NCBI GenBank assembly: GCA_002509225.1
Contig: DAHL01000030.1
Location: 1 to 23,368 of the forward strand
Origin: Euryarchaeota archaeon UBA102
GTDB taxonomy: Archaea > Thermoplasmatota > Poseidoniia > MGIII > CG-Epi1
Reading direction: 5' to 3'
Length of the DNA: 23,368 bases
Below the pieces are notes generated by a model that saw only the letters and a list, made by a program, of their open reading frames with translations, did no database searches and was not told the DNA's origin. Made by a program: the position numbers and the translations under genes. Shown piece after piece: positions 8,024 to 15,545 of this stretch (its first letter is position 1; each line of letters begins with the position of its first letter).

Positions 8024-9784
8024 TTATTTTACAGTTACAGATTTAGCTAGATTTCTCGGTTTATCTGGGTCATGCCCTCTCATAACAGCTAAGTGGTATG
8101 ATAAAATTTGAATAGGTATTATTTGACATATGGAATTCAACTCTCCAGCATCCCTTACTTTTATGAAAAAATCAAATTCTTCATGGTTTTTAGATCCAAT
8201 TCCAATTATGTATGCCCCTCTACTTTTTACTTCAATCATATTAGACATTATTTCTTCATTATTTTTTTCTGGAACAAAAACTATGCATGGTGTACCTTTT
8301 TCAATTAATGCTATGTTTCCATGTTTCAATTCTCCTCCAGCAAATCCCTCTGCATGGATATAGGAAACTTCTTTAATTTTTAATGCAGATTCTAATGCTG
8401 TCGGGTATTCTAAATTACGCCCTATTGTATATATATGTTCAACATATCTTAAATTTCTAGACAATTTTTTCAAATATTCTCTAGTATTTTTTGAAGTTAA
8501 TGCATATACATATTTGATTAATGCTTTCAAAGCTTTCAATCCCTTTTGATATTTATCATTTACAGAATAAGATATCAATGACAATATCGCTAGCTGCGAG
8601 GTATATGTTTTAGTTGACAAAACCCCTATTTCCGGTCCAGCATTCATTAAGATGTATTTTTCTACTTCTCTAGTTAAAGAAGAACCCTGAACATTAACTA
8701 TGGCTAAAACTTTCCCATCTTTATCTTTTGCCATTTTAACTGCGTCAAGAACATCTACGGTTTCACCCGATTGAGATATGACTATAATTAGTGTTTTTTT
8801 ATCTACAAAATTAATATAATTTTTGAATTCAGAAGCTAAAACTGGAATTGCATTTATGTTTGTGTTTTTACCTAATAAATAACTTCCATGTAATGAAGCA
8901 TGATAAGATGATCCACAAGCAACAAAAAATACGTTTCTAGCTTTTTTAATATCTTTAGCAAATTCTTCTATTAATTCCTTATCTTGTGATATCGCCCTTT
9001 CTACACTCTCTACTTGTTCACTTATTTCTTTTAACATATAATGTTTAAAATTTCCTTTCTTTGCTTGCTCCGCATCCCATTCTATCTTCTCTATCTCTCT
9101 TTTAACTTCTACATTTTCATCCAAATTGAAAAATGAAATCTCTTCATCAATAATAACTAAATCTCCATCGTAAAGATATACAACATTGGTGGTATAATCA
9201 AGAAATGCAGGTATGTCTGAAGCAACAAATGTTGCATCTTCTCCAATTCCAAGTACCAGAGGCGATCCTCTTCTAGATGCACATATTGTTCCAGTCCCCT
9301 TCTCTATTGCAACAATTGAATAGTTTCCTTTAATTCTTTTCAAGGTTCTTTTAACAGCAGTTTTAAATCTTACATTTTTACAATAATGTTCTATTAAATT
9401 CGGTATAATCTCTGAATCGGTTTCACTCACAAATTTAAAACCATTTTCTTCTAAGAACGTTTTTAATTCTTTGTAGTTTTCAATAATACCATTGTGCACA
9501 ACAGCAATATTTTCATCATTTGAAAGATGGGGGTGAGCATTCTCATCTGTAACGCCTCCATGCGTTGCCCATCTCGTATGACCAATTCCAATATTTGAAT
9601 CGCCTAAATTAATTTCTATATCTTCACCTTCAATTCTACCACTCTTTTTTACATATTCAATATTACTTTCATTTATTACTGCAATACCCCATGAATCATA
9701 ACCCCTATATTCCAATTTTTTAAGAGAAGGTACAATTATTTCACTTGCATTTTGATTTCCTTTATACGCTACGATGCCACACAC
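8024..9784 (-). CDS. glmS: Glutamine--fructose-6-phosphate aminotransferase (isomerizing)
   Basis: Converts fructose-6-phosphate and glutamine to glucosamine-6-phosphate, the entry to UDP-GlcNAc and surface glycans. The 586-residue protein has the class II glutaminase domain: catalytic Cys2 in MCGIVAYKG, RGYDSWGIA, GHTRWATHG, ENAHPH, HNGIIENY and SETDSE. Two SIS sugar-isomerase domains follow: the first around ACGSSYHASLHGS (Cys290) with SQSGETVDVL, the second with GRNLEYPTALESALKIKE and AGGELKHG. It ends with the conserved tail DKPRNLAKSVTVK, so it is full length. The start is GTG at 9784, which places the nucleophile at position 2; GGGAG lies about 10 nt upstream. It is monocistronic, convergent with eL40 and divergent from the geranylgeranyl-reductase-family gene. 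Confidence 0.97.
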   Translation of the reverse strand: MCGIVAYKGNQNASEIIVPSLKKLEYRGYDSWGIAVINESNIEYVKKSGRIEGEDIEINLGDSNIGIGHTRWATHGGVTDENAHPHLSNDENIAVVHNGIIENYKELKTFLEENGFKFVSETDSEIIPNLIEHYCKNVRFKTAVKRTLKRIKGNYSIVAIEKGTGTICASRRGSPLVLGIGEDATFVASDIPAFLDYTTNVVYLYDGDLVIIDEEISFFNLDENVEVKREIEKIEWDAEQAKKGNFKHYMLKEISEQVESVERAISQDKELIEEFAKDIKKARNVFFVACGSSYHASLHGSYLLGKNTNINAIPVLASEFKNYINFVDKKTLIIVISQSGETVDVLDAVKMAKDKDGKVLAIVNVQGSSLTREVEKYILMNAGPEIGVLSTKTYTSQLAILSLISYSVNDKYQKGLKALKALIKYVYALTSKNTREYLKKLSRNLRYVEHIYTIGRNLEYPTALESALKIKEVSYIHAEGFAGGELKHGNIALIEKGTPCIVFVPEKNNEEIMSNMIEVKSRGAYIIGIGSKNHEEFDFFIKVRDAGELNSICQIIPIQILSYHLAVMRGHDPDKPRNLAKSVTVK

Positions 9785-9820
9785 TACTACTTTCTCCCAT
9801 TTGTAACTCTCTTTTACCCT

Positions 9821-9827
9821 TATTTAA
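9821..9827 (-). promoter_or_regulatory. TATA-like box for glmS
   Basis: Minus strand TTAAATA is centred about 40 nt upstream of the glmS GTG, predicting a leader of about 15 nt that would include the GGGAG ribosome-binding site. Confidence 0.45.
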
Positions 9828-9860
9828 GTAATTTGCTTATTATTTTTTAACAGAAATCAA

Positions 9861-9869
9861 TTTTTATCT
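9861..9869 (+). promoter_or_regulatory. TATA-like box for the geranylgeranyl reductase gene
   Basis: TTTTTATCT is centred about 22 nt before the ATG at 9887. It is slightly close for the classical spacing, so the assignment is tentative. Confidence 0.35.
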
Positions 9870-9886
9870 ATCGCATTGAGGTGTTT

Positions 9887-10981
9887 ATGGAAAAATTTTG
9901 GGATTTAATTGTGATTGGTGGCGGCCCTGCTGGCAGTACAGCAGCTCGCTACGCTTCTTCTGCAGGTATCAAAACTTTAGTTTTGGATAGAAGTAAAGAG
10001 ATAGGTCACCCTTTACAGTGTGGAGAATTAGTTCCATCCAATAGTCAATTAGAAGAGTTATGTCCAAATGTTCCAGATATAGATGATTTAATCCAACTCT
10101 CAAATTCTGCAATTTCACGCACTACTGATAGGTTGGATTTAGTAACTCCATCTGGAAAAAAACTAAGCTATCCGTTCGAAGGTCAAATTCTTAACAGACC
10201 TATACATGATAGTGAAATCGCAGATTTAGCTATCAAAGAGGGTGCAATTTTTCACAACAATTCAACTGTTGTAGATATCGTTGCAAATCGAGTTTTTTTA
10301 GACAATGGTGATTTTTTCGAGGGAAAAGTAATCATCGGAGCTGGAGGCCCTCACGACCCTCTTGTACGTAAATATTGGAATACCAAACTCACTACGGTAC
10401 CCGTTTCTTTTTTTCTTTTAGAAGGGCATTTTGATAATAATGTAGAAATACACTTTGGTTCAATGGCACCCGGAGGTTATGCTTGGGTAATTCCCAAAAA
10501 GGGCGGTGCGAACATAGGGGTAGGAATCCAACCTAAATTTTCTAATAATTACTCAGTTAAAGAGAAAGCAGATCTCTTCGCCTCTAAATTTCCAGGTGAG
10601 ATAGTTTATCGAGGCGGTGGCGTTATTCCCATTTCTGGTCCAGTTCAAACCATGGTAAAAGGAAATTATCTCTTAGTCGGCGATTCTGCAGGAACAGTTT
10701 TTCCTTCAAATGGTGCAGGTATATCATTAGCAATGATTTCAGGTAGATTGGCAGGTCAATCCGTTTCTGAATATATCAAATATGGTACATCTTTACTGTC
10801 TTATCAGTATAATTGGAAAAAGCAAGTAGGGGACAATATGAAATATTCAAAACGCTCATTTACTTTAGGTAAATCATTATTCTATGCTCCAGATTGGTCA
10901 ATAAATATGGGGTTCAACAACTTAACAAAACCTTTACTATGGAGGGCAATAACTTGTCAACCAATACTTGGGTTTTTCTAA
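9887..10981 (+). CDS. Geranylgeranyl reductase family FAD-dependent oxidoreductase
   Basis: Predicted flavoprotein that saturates geranylgeranyl chains, most likely of archaeal membrane lipid precursors (digeranylgeranylglycerophospholipid reductase type). The N-terminal dinucleotide-binding motif is GGGPAGSTAA at residues 11-20. The family motif GHPLQCGELVP follows at about 44-54, then GAGGPHDPLVRKYW. The substrate-domain motif YAWVIPKKGGANIGVGI and the second flavin motif GDSAGTVFPSNGAGISLAM at about 263-281 complete the fold. At 364 residues it is a little shorter than many archaeal reductases. The ATG at 9887 follows GAGG with 5-nt spacing; an in-frame GTG at 9881 is the alternative. Nob1 follows after 3 nt, so the two are co-transcribed. 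Reduction of quinone or chlorophyll-like side chains is a less likely alternative. Confidence 0.85.
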   Translation: MEKFWDLIVIGGGPAGSTAARYASSAGIKTLVLDRSKEIGHPLQCGELVPSNSQLEELCPNVPDIDDLIQLSNSAISRTTDRLDLVTPSGKKLSYPFEGQILNRPIHDSEIADLAIKEGAIFHNNSTVVDIVANRVFLDNGDFFEGKVIIGAGGPHDPLVRKYWNTKLTTVPVSFFLLEGHFDNNVEIHFGSMAPGGYAWVIPKKGGANIGVGIQPKFSNNYSVKEKADLFASKFPGEIVYRGGGVIPISGPVQTMVKGNYLLVGDSAGTVFPSNGAGISLAMISGRLAGQSVSEYIKYGTSLLSYQYNWKKQVGDNMKYSKRSFTLGKSLFYAPDWSINMGFNNLTKPLLWRAITCQPILGFF

Positions 10982-10984
10982 TCA

Positions 10985-11449
10985 ATGAGGAAATACGTTT
11001 TAGACACTTCAGTTTTTTTAAATCAAATACATCCAGATGGTGTTTTATTCACAATCCAAGAAGTAGTCGATGAAATACGCAATTCTGCAAGTAAAAATTA
11101 TTTTTCAAATTTAGTACAAATTGGTCTTTCAGTCGATTCACCTACTCCCGACTCCATTTCTGATGTTAAAAAGATGGCAGAATACACGGGCGACATCGGT
11201 AAACTTTCTGAAACGGATATCAAATTAATCGCCTTAGCTAAAACTAAATCGGCTACTATAGTCTCAAGCGATTTTGCAATTCAAAACGTCTCTTTAGCTT
11301 TAGAACTAAAATGGATTTCTCCCGACAGAAAGGGCATCAAATCCCTTTTACTTTGGAAATGGCGTTGTGAGGCCTGTTTCTATATTTTTGAAAAACCATT
11401 GAAAGAATGTAAAATATGCGGTTCATCATTACGTGCAGTACGCAAATAA
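10985..11449 (+). CDS. nob1: Nob1-like rRNA maturation endonuclease (PIN domain plus zinc ribbon)
   Basis: Predicted endonuclease that trims the 3' end of pre-16S rRNA at site D during 30S maturation. The PIN domain (residues 1 to about 112) carries the acidic catalytic set Asp7 (VLDTS), a Glu at 26 or 30, Asp78 (SETD) and Asp96 (SSDFAIQN). The C-terminal zinc ribbon has cysteines 128, 131, 142 and 145 (CEAC...CKIC). This PIN-ribbon order and the 154-residue length match archaeal Nob1 rather than VapC toxins, which lack the ribbon. It lies 3 nt after the geranylgeranyl-reductase-family gene with no strong ribosome-binding site, suggesting translational coupling. Its stop is 5 nt from the convergent fen1 stop. 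Confidence 0.88.
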   Translation: MRKYVLDTSVFLNQIHPDGVLFTIQEVVDEIRNSASKNYFSNLVQIGLSVDSPTPDSISDVKKMAEYTGDIGKLSETDIKLIALAKTKSATIVSSDFAIQNVSLALELKWISPDRKGIKSLLLWKWRCEACFYIFEKPLKECKICGSSLRAVRK

Positions 11450-11454
11450 ATATC

Positions 11455-12483
11455 TCATTTAAAATCACCTAGAGTAACTTGTTCAGCTTTACCTTTTCCA
11501 GGTCCAAAGAATTTATCTAGAGCATTATCAACTCTAGATTTTGAGAATTCATATTTTCCACACAATAACTCAATAGTTTTAGATTTTACAGGTTCTTTCC
11601 AATTCACTTCAACATTTTTAGTAGAATAAATTTTAGTATCTAGAAACATTTTTCTTAACTCATCTAAATTATCTATTTGTTGATCCAATTTTTCTAAGCA
11701 TTTTTCAGCATTTCCACATTCTTTTATTATTTTAATACCTTTTTTGGGCCCTATCCCATGTATCCCTCTATTGTAATCAGTACCAATCAATATGGCCAAA
11801 TCTATTAGCTGTTCTTGTGTTATTTGGTTTTCTTCAAGCACCTTTTCAAGAACTATTTTTTCCATTTCAATGTTTATCCATTTTTGTTGCCTAGGTAATT
11901 TTCTCTTTCCAGATAAAGTCAGATTTCTAATCATAATTGGGGCGCCGTATAGGAGCGTATCAAAATCTTGAGAAGCCACGGCGTCTAGTATACCATCTCT
12001 AACCATAGTTGCAGCTTGTGCTTCTCCTTCACTAGGAGCCTGAACCCAAGGCACACCCAATGCATCTAACACTTCCTTAGTCTCATCTATCATTTTATCA
12101 GTCAATATAGATGTCTGTTGAGCTTTCATTCTAGCTCTTTCTAAGTCACCAACAATAAGTGCCTCTTCCCATTCTCTTTGTGCTTTTTTCTTTCGTTCCT
12201 TTCTTTCATCTAATAAACGTCTCTTTAATGGATGCGGAACGCCATCAAAAACAAAACATAATTTAATTCCTTCAGAATTCAAATAACTCACTCTAGACAA
12301 TAGCCCTCTTAGATGGCTAGTGACCACCCCTTCTGAATTTTGTAAAGGCATTCCATCTGGCTGCCTTATACTACTAAGAAATTGGTATAGCATATTGTAT
12401 GCATCAACACCTAATTTTTTCCCCCTTAATTCTGCTAAATTAATAGGTTTAATCACAGTTAAATCTTTCAGATTAATTCCCAT
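11455..12483 (-). CDS. fen: Flap endonuclease FEN1
   Basis: Structure-specific nuclease that removes 5' flaps during Okazaki fragment maturation and base excision repair. The 342-residue protein has the XPG-N domain with Asp27 (GVDAYN) and Asp80 (FVFDGVPHPLKRR). The XPG-I domain has the glutamates in APSEGEAQAA (about 152-154) and the aspartates in SQDFDTLLYG (about 173-175). The helix-three-turn-helix DNA-binding segment is IGTDYNRGIHGIGPKKGIK. The extreme C-terminus QVTLGDFK is a PCNA-interacting peptide, slightly divergent because the usual second aromatic residue is a lysine. The ATG at 12483 abuts the rtcB stop with no intervening base, so it is the last gene of the long minus-strand run. 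Confidence 0.96.
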   Translation of the reverse strand: MGINLKDLTVIKPINLAELRGKKLGVDAYNMLYQFLSSIRQPDGMPLQNSEGVVTSHLRGLLSRVSYLNSEGIKLCFVFDGVPHPLKRRLLDERKERKKKAQREWEEALIVGDLERARMKAQQTSILTDKMIDETKEVLDALGVPWVQAPSEGEAQAATMVRDGILDAVASQDFDTLLYGAPIMIRNLTLSGKRKLPRQQKWINIEMEKIVLEKVLEENQITQEQLIDLAILIGTDYNRGIHGIGPKKGIKIIKECGNAEKCLEKLDQQIDNLDELRKMFLDTKIYSTKNVEVNWKEPVKSKTIELLCGKYEFSKSRVDNALDKFFGPGKGKAEQVTLGDFK

Positions 12484-13941
12484 CTATCCCTTAATCACTC
12501 CGATAGGCTTTAGTTTTGCAACTTTCTTTGATATTCCTACTTTCTCACAGACATCTACTATACTCGTAACGTCTTTGTACGCTTCTGGAGCCTCCTCTGA
12601 TACAACTTTAGGGCTTCTTGCTTTTACGTAGACTTTATTATTTTTCCATAGTTTTTCTATCAATTCTTTTCCTTTGAATTTCTTTGATGCAGCTTTCCTA
12701 CTAAGGGCTCTACCAGCACCATGACACGTCGAACCAAACGTCTCCTTCATCGCTCCTTCTGCACCGGCTAAAACGTAACTACAAGTCCCCATATCTCCAG
12801 GAATTAAGACTGGCTGCCCTACATCTCTATATTTTTGTGGTATATCGACACTATTGGGTGCTAAAGCTCTGGTGGCGCCCTTTCTATGCACACAAACGTT
12901 TTTTCCATTATGCCTTTCAAATTTTGCAATATTATGTGAAACATCGTATACAGTTTCCATTCCTAAAGTTTCTGCTTCTTGTTTAAACACATTGGAAAAA
13001 GATTCTCTGGTCCAATGAGCTATTAATGATCTATTGGCCCACGCATAATTTGCTGCTGCGTTCATAGCACCAATATAATTTTCCGCTTCTTTACTATCTA
13101 ATGGTGCAGAAGCTAATTGTTTATCTTTTAACTCTATCTTTTCCCTTATACTGGCGTTTATCACAGGTCTTAGGTGGTCTTGACACACTTGGTGACCACA
13201 GCCTCTGGATCCACAATGCATCATAACAACGACCTTATCTTTCTCAAGCCCGTAAATTTTTGCAGTACTTTCATCGTATATCTCATCAACTTTTTGTATT
13301 TCTAAGAAATGATTCCCACTTCCCAATGAACCGAGTTGCGGTATTCCTCTTTTCTTAGCTTTTTCACTAACTTCTTCAATTTGAACATTTTCCATACGTC
13401 CATTTTCTTCTAAAAATTGCATATCTTTATCCCAAAGATATCCATTATCCTTTGCCCACTTTGCACCCTCATTGAGTACGTTTTCTAATTCTTTGTTTGA
13501 TAATTTTATTCTACCTTTAGACCCCAGTCCTGCAGGTACGTTTTTGTATAGTTCATCCATTAATTGAGGAAGTCTTTCTCTAACATCTTGTTCACTCAAA
13601 TCAGTTTTTAGTAATCTCACTCCACAATTTATGTCAAATCCAACTCCACCAGGGGATATCACTCCCATGCCATTTTCTTCTTCTTCTGTTGAAAATGCTG
13701 CGACACCACCTATTGGAAATCCATAACCCCAGTGTATGTCTGGCATTGCCAAACTTGCATCTACTATACCTGGCAACGAGGCGACATTCACTACCTGTTG
13801 CAATGCATTTTCCATTCCCGTTTGAGTAAGTAGTGCAGGTGAAGAATAAATTCTTCCAGGTACGTTCATCTTTCCTGTTTTAGGAATGGTATAAACATTT
13901 TCTTTATCTTCTTCCAATTTTTCCGATACGTTACTGTCCAT
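12484..13941 (-). CDS. rtcB: RNA-splicing ligase RtcB
   Basis: GTP- and Mn2+-dependent ligase that joins 2',3'-cyclic phosphate and 5'-OH RNA ends, needed for archaeal tRNA intron splicing and RNA repair. Counting from the ATG at 13941 (MDSNVSEKLEE) the protein has 485 residues, close to the approximately 480 of characterised archaeal enzymes. Metal and catalytic residues are all present: Cys106 (DINCGVR), His211 (GSGNHFLE), His242 (MMHCGSRGCGHQ), His336 (DVSHNIAK) and the guanylated His407 (STCHGAGR). It ends in PIGVIKG as the family does. No intein is present. An upstream in-frame ATG at 13998 adds 19 residues unlike any RtcB and would overlap ccmE extensively. The chosen ATG has GGAGG three bases upstream and overlaps ccmE by only 11 bases. 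Confidence 0.96.
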   Translation of the reverse strand: MDSNVSEKLEEDKENVYTIPKTGKMNVPGRIYSSPALLTQTGMENALQQVVNVASLPGIVDASLAMPDIHWGYGFPIGGVAAFSTEEEENGMGVISPGGVGFDINCGVRLLKTDLSEQDVRERLPQLMDELYKNVPAGLGSKGRIKLSNKELENVLNEGAKWAKDNGYLWDKDMQFLEENGRMENVQIEEVSEKAKKRGIPQLGSLGSGNHFLEIQKVDEIYDESTAKIYGLEKDKVVVMMHCGSRGCGHQVCQDHLRPVINASIREKIELKDKQLASAPLDSKEAENYIGAMNAAANYAWANRSLIAHWTRESFSNVFKQEAETLGMETVYDVSHNIAKFERHNGKNVCVHRKGATRALAPNSVDIPQKYRDVGQPVLIPGDMGTCSYVLAGAEGAMKETFGSTCHGAGRALSRKAASKKFKGKELIEKLWKNNKVYVKARSPKVVSEEAPEAYKDVTSIVDVCEKVGISKKVAKLKPIGVIKG

Positions 13942-14335
13942 CTGCCTCCACATATTTAGACGGACATCCCATTTGTATTTTTTCTGATAACAAAACACGC
14001 TGATTGTCTTGATTACTCAATATTCCTGTCACCGTAGCACTATTATTTTCTGAAAATGTGGGCGGTATCTCAGTTTCCAATATCTCTACCATAAGAGTTA
14101 CATTATTTTGTTCCAAGTAGAAATTATTCAGCGTACGTTGAATTACATTTCCATGTATCTGAACTTTTTGCCCATCATATTCTCCAGTCATAGCATCTTC
14201 TACACTAATATATGTTGATTGATTTCCAACATTATATGTGGCCAAAAAAGTTGTTAAAACAATCACACTTAATGCGAATATACCCTTTGTCCAAGTAGGC
14301 CACGGCTTCTCAGTTCTTCTTTTCATCTTCTTCAT
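13931..14335 (-). CDS. ccmE: Cytochrome c maturation haem chaperone CcmE, archaeal CxxxY type
   Basis: Predicted membrane-anchored haem chaperone that takes haem from CcmC and passes it on for cytochrome c assembly outside the membrane. The 134-residue protein has a short basic N-terminus and one TM helix (about residues 18-34). A small OB-fold beta-barrel follows, with the family-like segment EYDGQKVQIHGNVIQ at 52-66 and VTLMVEI, ATVTGIL and QRVLLSEKI strands. The C-terminal motif is CPSKY (Cys124 to Tyr128), the CxxxY version of the canonical HxxxY haem-attachment motif, known from a variant System I in archaea and some bacteria. It starts 26 nt inside the end of the CcmD-like gene and overlaps rtcB by 11 nt. 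An ATG nine bases later is an alternative start. Identity rests on the motif, topology and adjacency to ccmC. Confidence 0.8.
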   Translation of the reverse strand: MKKMKRRTEKPWPTWTKGIFALSVIVLTTFLATYNVGNQSTYISVEDAMTGEYDGQKVQIHGNVIQRTLNNFYLEQNNVTLMVEILETEIPPTFSENNSATVTGILSNQDNQRVLLSEKIQMGCPSKYVEADGQ

Positions 14336-14861
14336 TTTCCTCTTTTAACGACTTTATATATTTTTCAATATTCTCCTTTTTTTCATACATATATTTCATA
14401 TACCAACCAATTCCAATCCAAAAAATAGACATCGCAATCCAAAGATTTCTTAGATCGTCTGGGGCCGTTTTGTTAACATCGATATACATCTCTCGCACTT
14501 CTATTTCTTCATTGCCATTCATCACCAAAAATTTTACAAGAATATTGAAATGTTCTTCATAAAACGTGTATCCTGGAAATACAATCCCATCTTCACCACT
14601 ACCATTTGTAATAGATATCGTTCTATTTTCAATATCAGTAATCTCTACTACAAAATTCACGTCATTTTCACAGCTCCATTCTAGGTACACAGGCCATTCT
14701 TCACCTATTTCAAAAACTGGATTATATCTAATAGATATTACTCCTTCATTATCGTCACAAGACATCACTACATCCTCATCTACAGGCAGTTGTCCTTCTA
14801 CATTCATTAGAGAAAATAGGATTATCATTACTACCATTCCAACAATTTTCTCTTTCACCAT
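14310..14861 (-). CDS. CcmD-like membrane protein with a secreted N-terminal domain
   Basis: A 183-residue protein between ccmC and ccmE, the position normally held by ccmD. It has an N-terminal signal or anchor (about residues 4-20), then an extracytoplasmic, probably beta-rich domain (about 24-135) with just two cysteines, Cys35 and Cys64, and several N-glycosylation sequons. A single TM helix (LWIAMSIFWIGIGWYMKYMY, about 140-159) is followed by a charged cytoplasmic helix (KKENIEKYIKSLKEENEED). That last 45-residue piece has the layout of CcmD: one out-to-in helix with an amphipathic charged tail. Starting at ATG 14861, with GGAG upstream, it overlaps ccmC by 7 nt and ccmE by 26 nt, so the three are translationally coupled. 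I do not recognise the ectodomain; a role in holding haem-loaded CcmE at CcmC, or in handling apocytochrome thiols, is inference. Confidence 0.6.
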   Translation of the reverse strand: MVKEKIVGMVVMIILFSLMNVEGQLPVDEDVVMSCDDNEGVISIRYNPVFEIGEEWPVYLEWSCENDVNFVVEITDIENRTISITNGSGEDGIVFPGYTFYEEHFNILVKFLVMNGNEEIEVREMYIDVNKTAPDDLRNLWIAMSIFWIGIGWYMKYMYEKKENIEKYIKSLKEENEEDEKKN

Positions 14862-15544
14862 TGTTTCTCCATTTTTTTCCTATTTATTTCATCTTCTTTC
14901 TTTAAAATCATCATACGTTCATCTAATAGATATATGAAGATTAACAACAAACCACACAACCCTAGATACAATCCTATCCTCATACTCGTATCAACTTCTC
15001 CTTCGTCAGATGCAAAAACAACAGGATGGTCCGATCTTAAAAATCTAGAAGATAGGTAACTTAGAGGTATCGATACCGCTCCTAATACGCCTATGATTGC
15101 AGCATTTCGTTTATTACTATCTATCCCAGAATTCATTCTATAAACTACATATGAAACATATATCAACCACATTGCCAACGTCGTAGCGAGTCTCATATCT
15201 GTCATAAATCTGTCAAATATATTTCCACCCCATTCTACTTGCATCCATAAAGTTCCTGAAGCAAGATTCATGGCACCGAATAAAAGTCCAAGTTCAGCCG
15301 CACTATGTGCGAGTCTATCTGCATATTCCGATTCCTTGTATAGGTACCAGGCACTACTCGAAAATACAATCAAAAATGCAACATATGTAATCATTCCAGC
15401 CGGAACGTGAAAATAAAAAATTTTTTGAGCATTTGGTGCAACAAAGTACTGAGCCGGCCCAGTAGCAATCAATCCATAATATAATGTAATCAGTAGAAAA
15501 GCCACTCCAGCAAGTCCACACGTTAATCTTCTTTTTTCATTCAT
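14855..15544 (-). CDS. ccmC: Haem-handling protein CcmC
   Basis: Predicted six-helix membrane protein of the CcmC family, which presents haem to CcmE during System I cytochrome c biogenesis. In the 229-residue sequence both axial-ligand histidines are recognisable: His46 in FYFHVPAGM (compare the IHVPAAW motif of bacterial CcmC) and His173 in LRSDHPV, in the second outer loop. The tryptophan-rich segment between them begins SGTLWMQVEWGGN (about 96-108). Where the family has WGTWWxWDxRLT, this protein has FMTDMRLAT, so most tryptophans of the WWD core are lost while the D-x-R-L piece remains. The C-terminus is a charged cytoplasmic tail. Its ATG is one base after the cbf5 stop and its stop overlaps the CcmD-like ATG. 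CcmA, CcmB and CcmF are not in the window. Confidence 0.85.
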   Translation of the reverse strand: MNEKRRLTCGLAGVAFLLITLYYGLIATGPAQYFVAPNAQKIFYFHVPAGMITYVAFLIVFSSSAWYLYKESEYADRLAHSAAELGLLFGAMNLASGTLWMQVEWGGNIFDRFMTDMRLATTLAMWLIYVSYVVYRMNSGIDSNKRNAAIIGVLGAVSIPLSYLSSRFLRSDHPVVFASDEGEVDTSMRIGLYLGLCGLLLIFIYLLDERMMILKKEDEINRKKMEKQW

Positions 15545-15545
15545 T

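Noticed and set aside
10985..11449. PIN-domain protein as a VapC toxin of a toxin-antitoxin pair
   Set aside because: It carries a C-terminal four-cysteine zinc ribbon typical of Nob1 and has no antitoxin gene beside it; its partner gene is a geranylgeranyl-reductase-family flavoprotein.
13193..13219. Extra cysteines in the RtcB segment HCGSRGCGHQVC as a novel metal site
   Set aside because: Cys at one or more of these positions is a familiar variation in the RtcB family, and all catalytic residues are normal.
12484..13941. Intein in rtcB
   Set aside because: Some archaeal rtcB genes contain inteins, but here the conserved blocks are continuous and the length is that of the mature enzyme.
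13942..13998. 19-residue N-terminal extension of RtcB from an upstream ATG
   Set aside because: It lies inside ccmE, has no family similarity, and the ATG at 13941 has a GGAGG site and gives the expected length.
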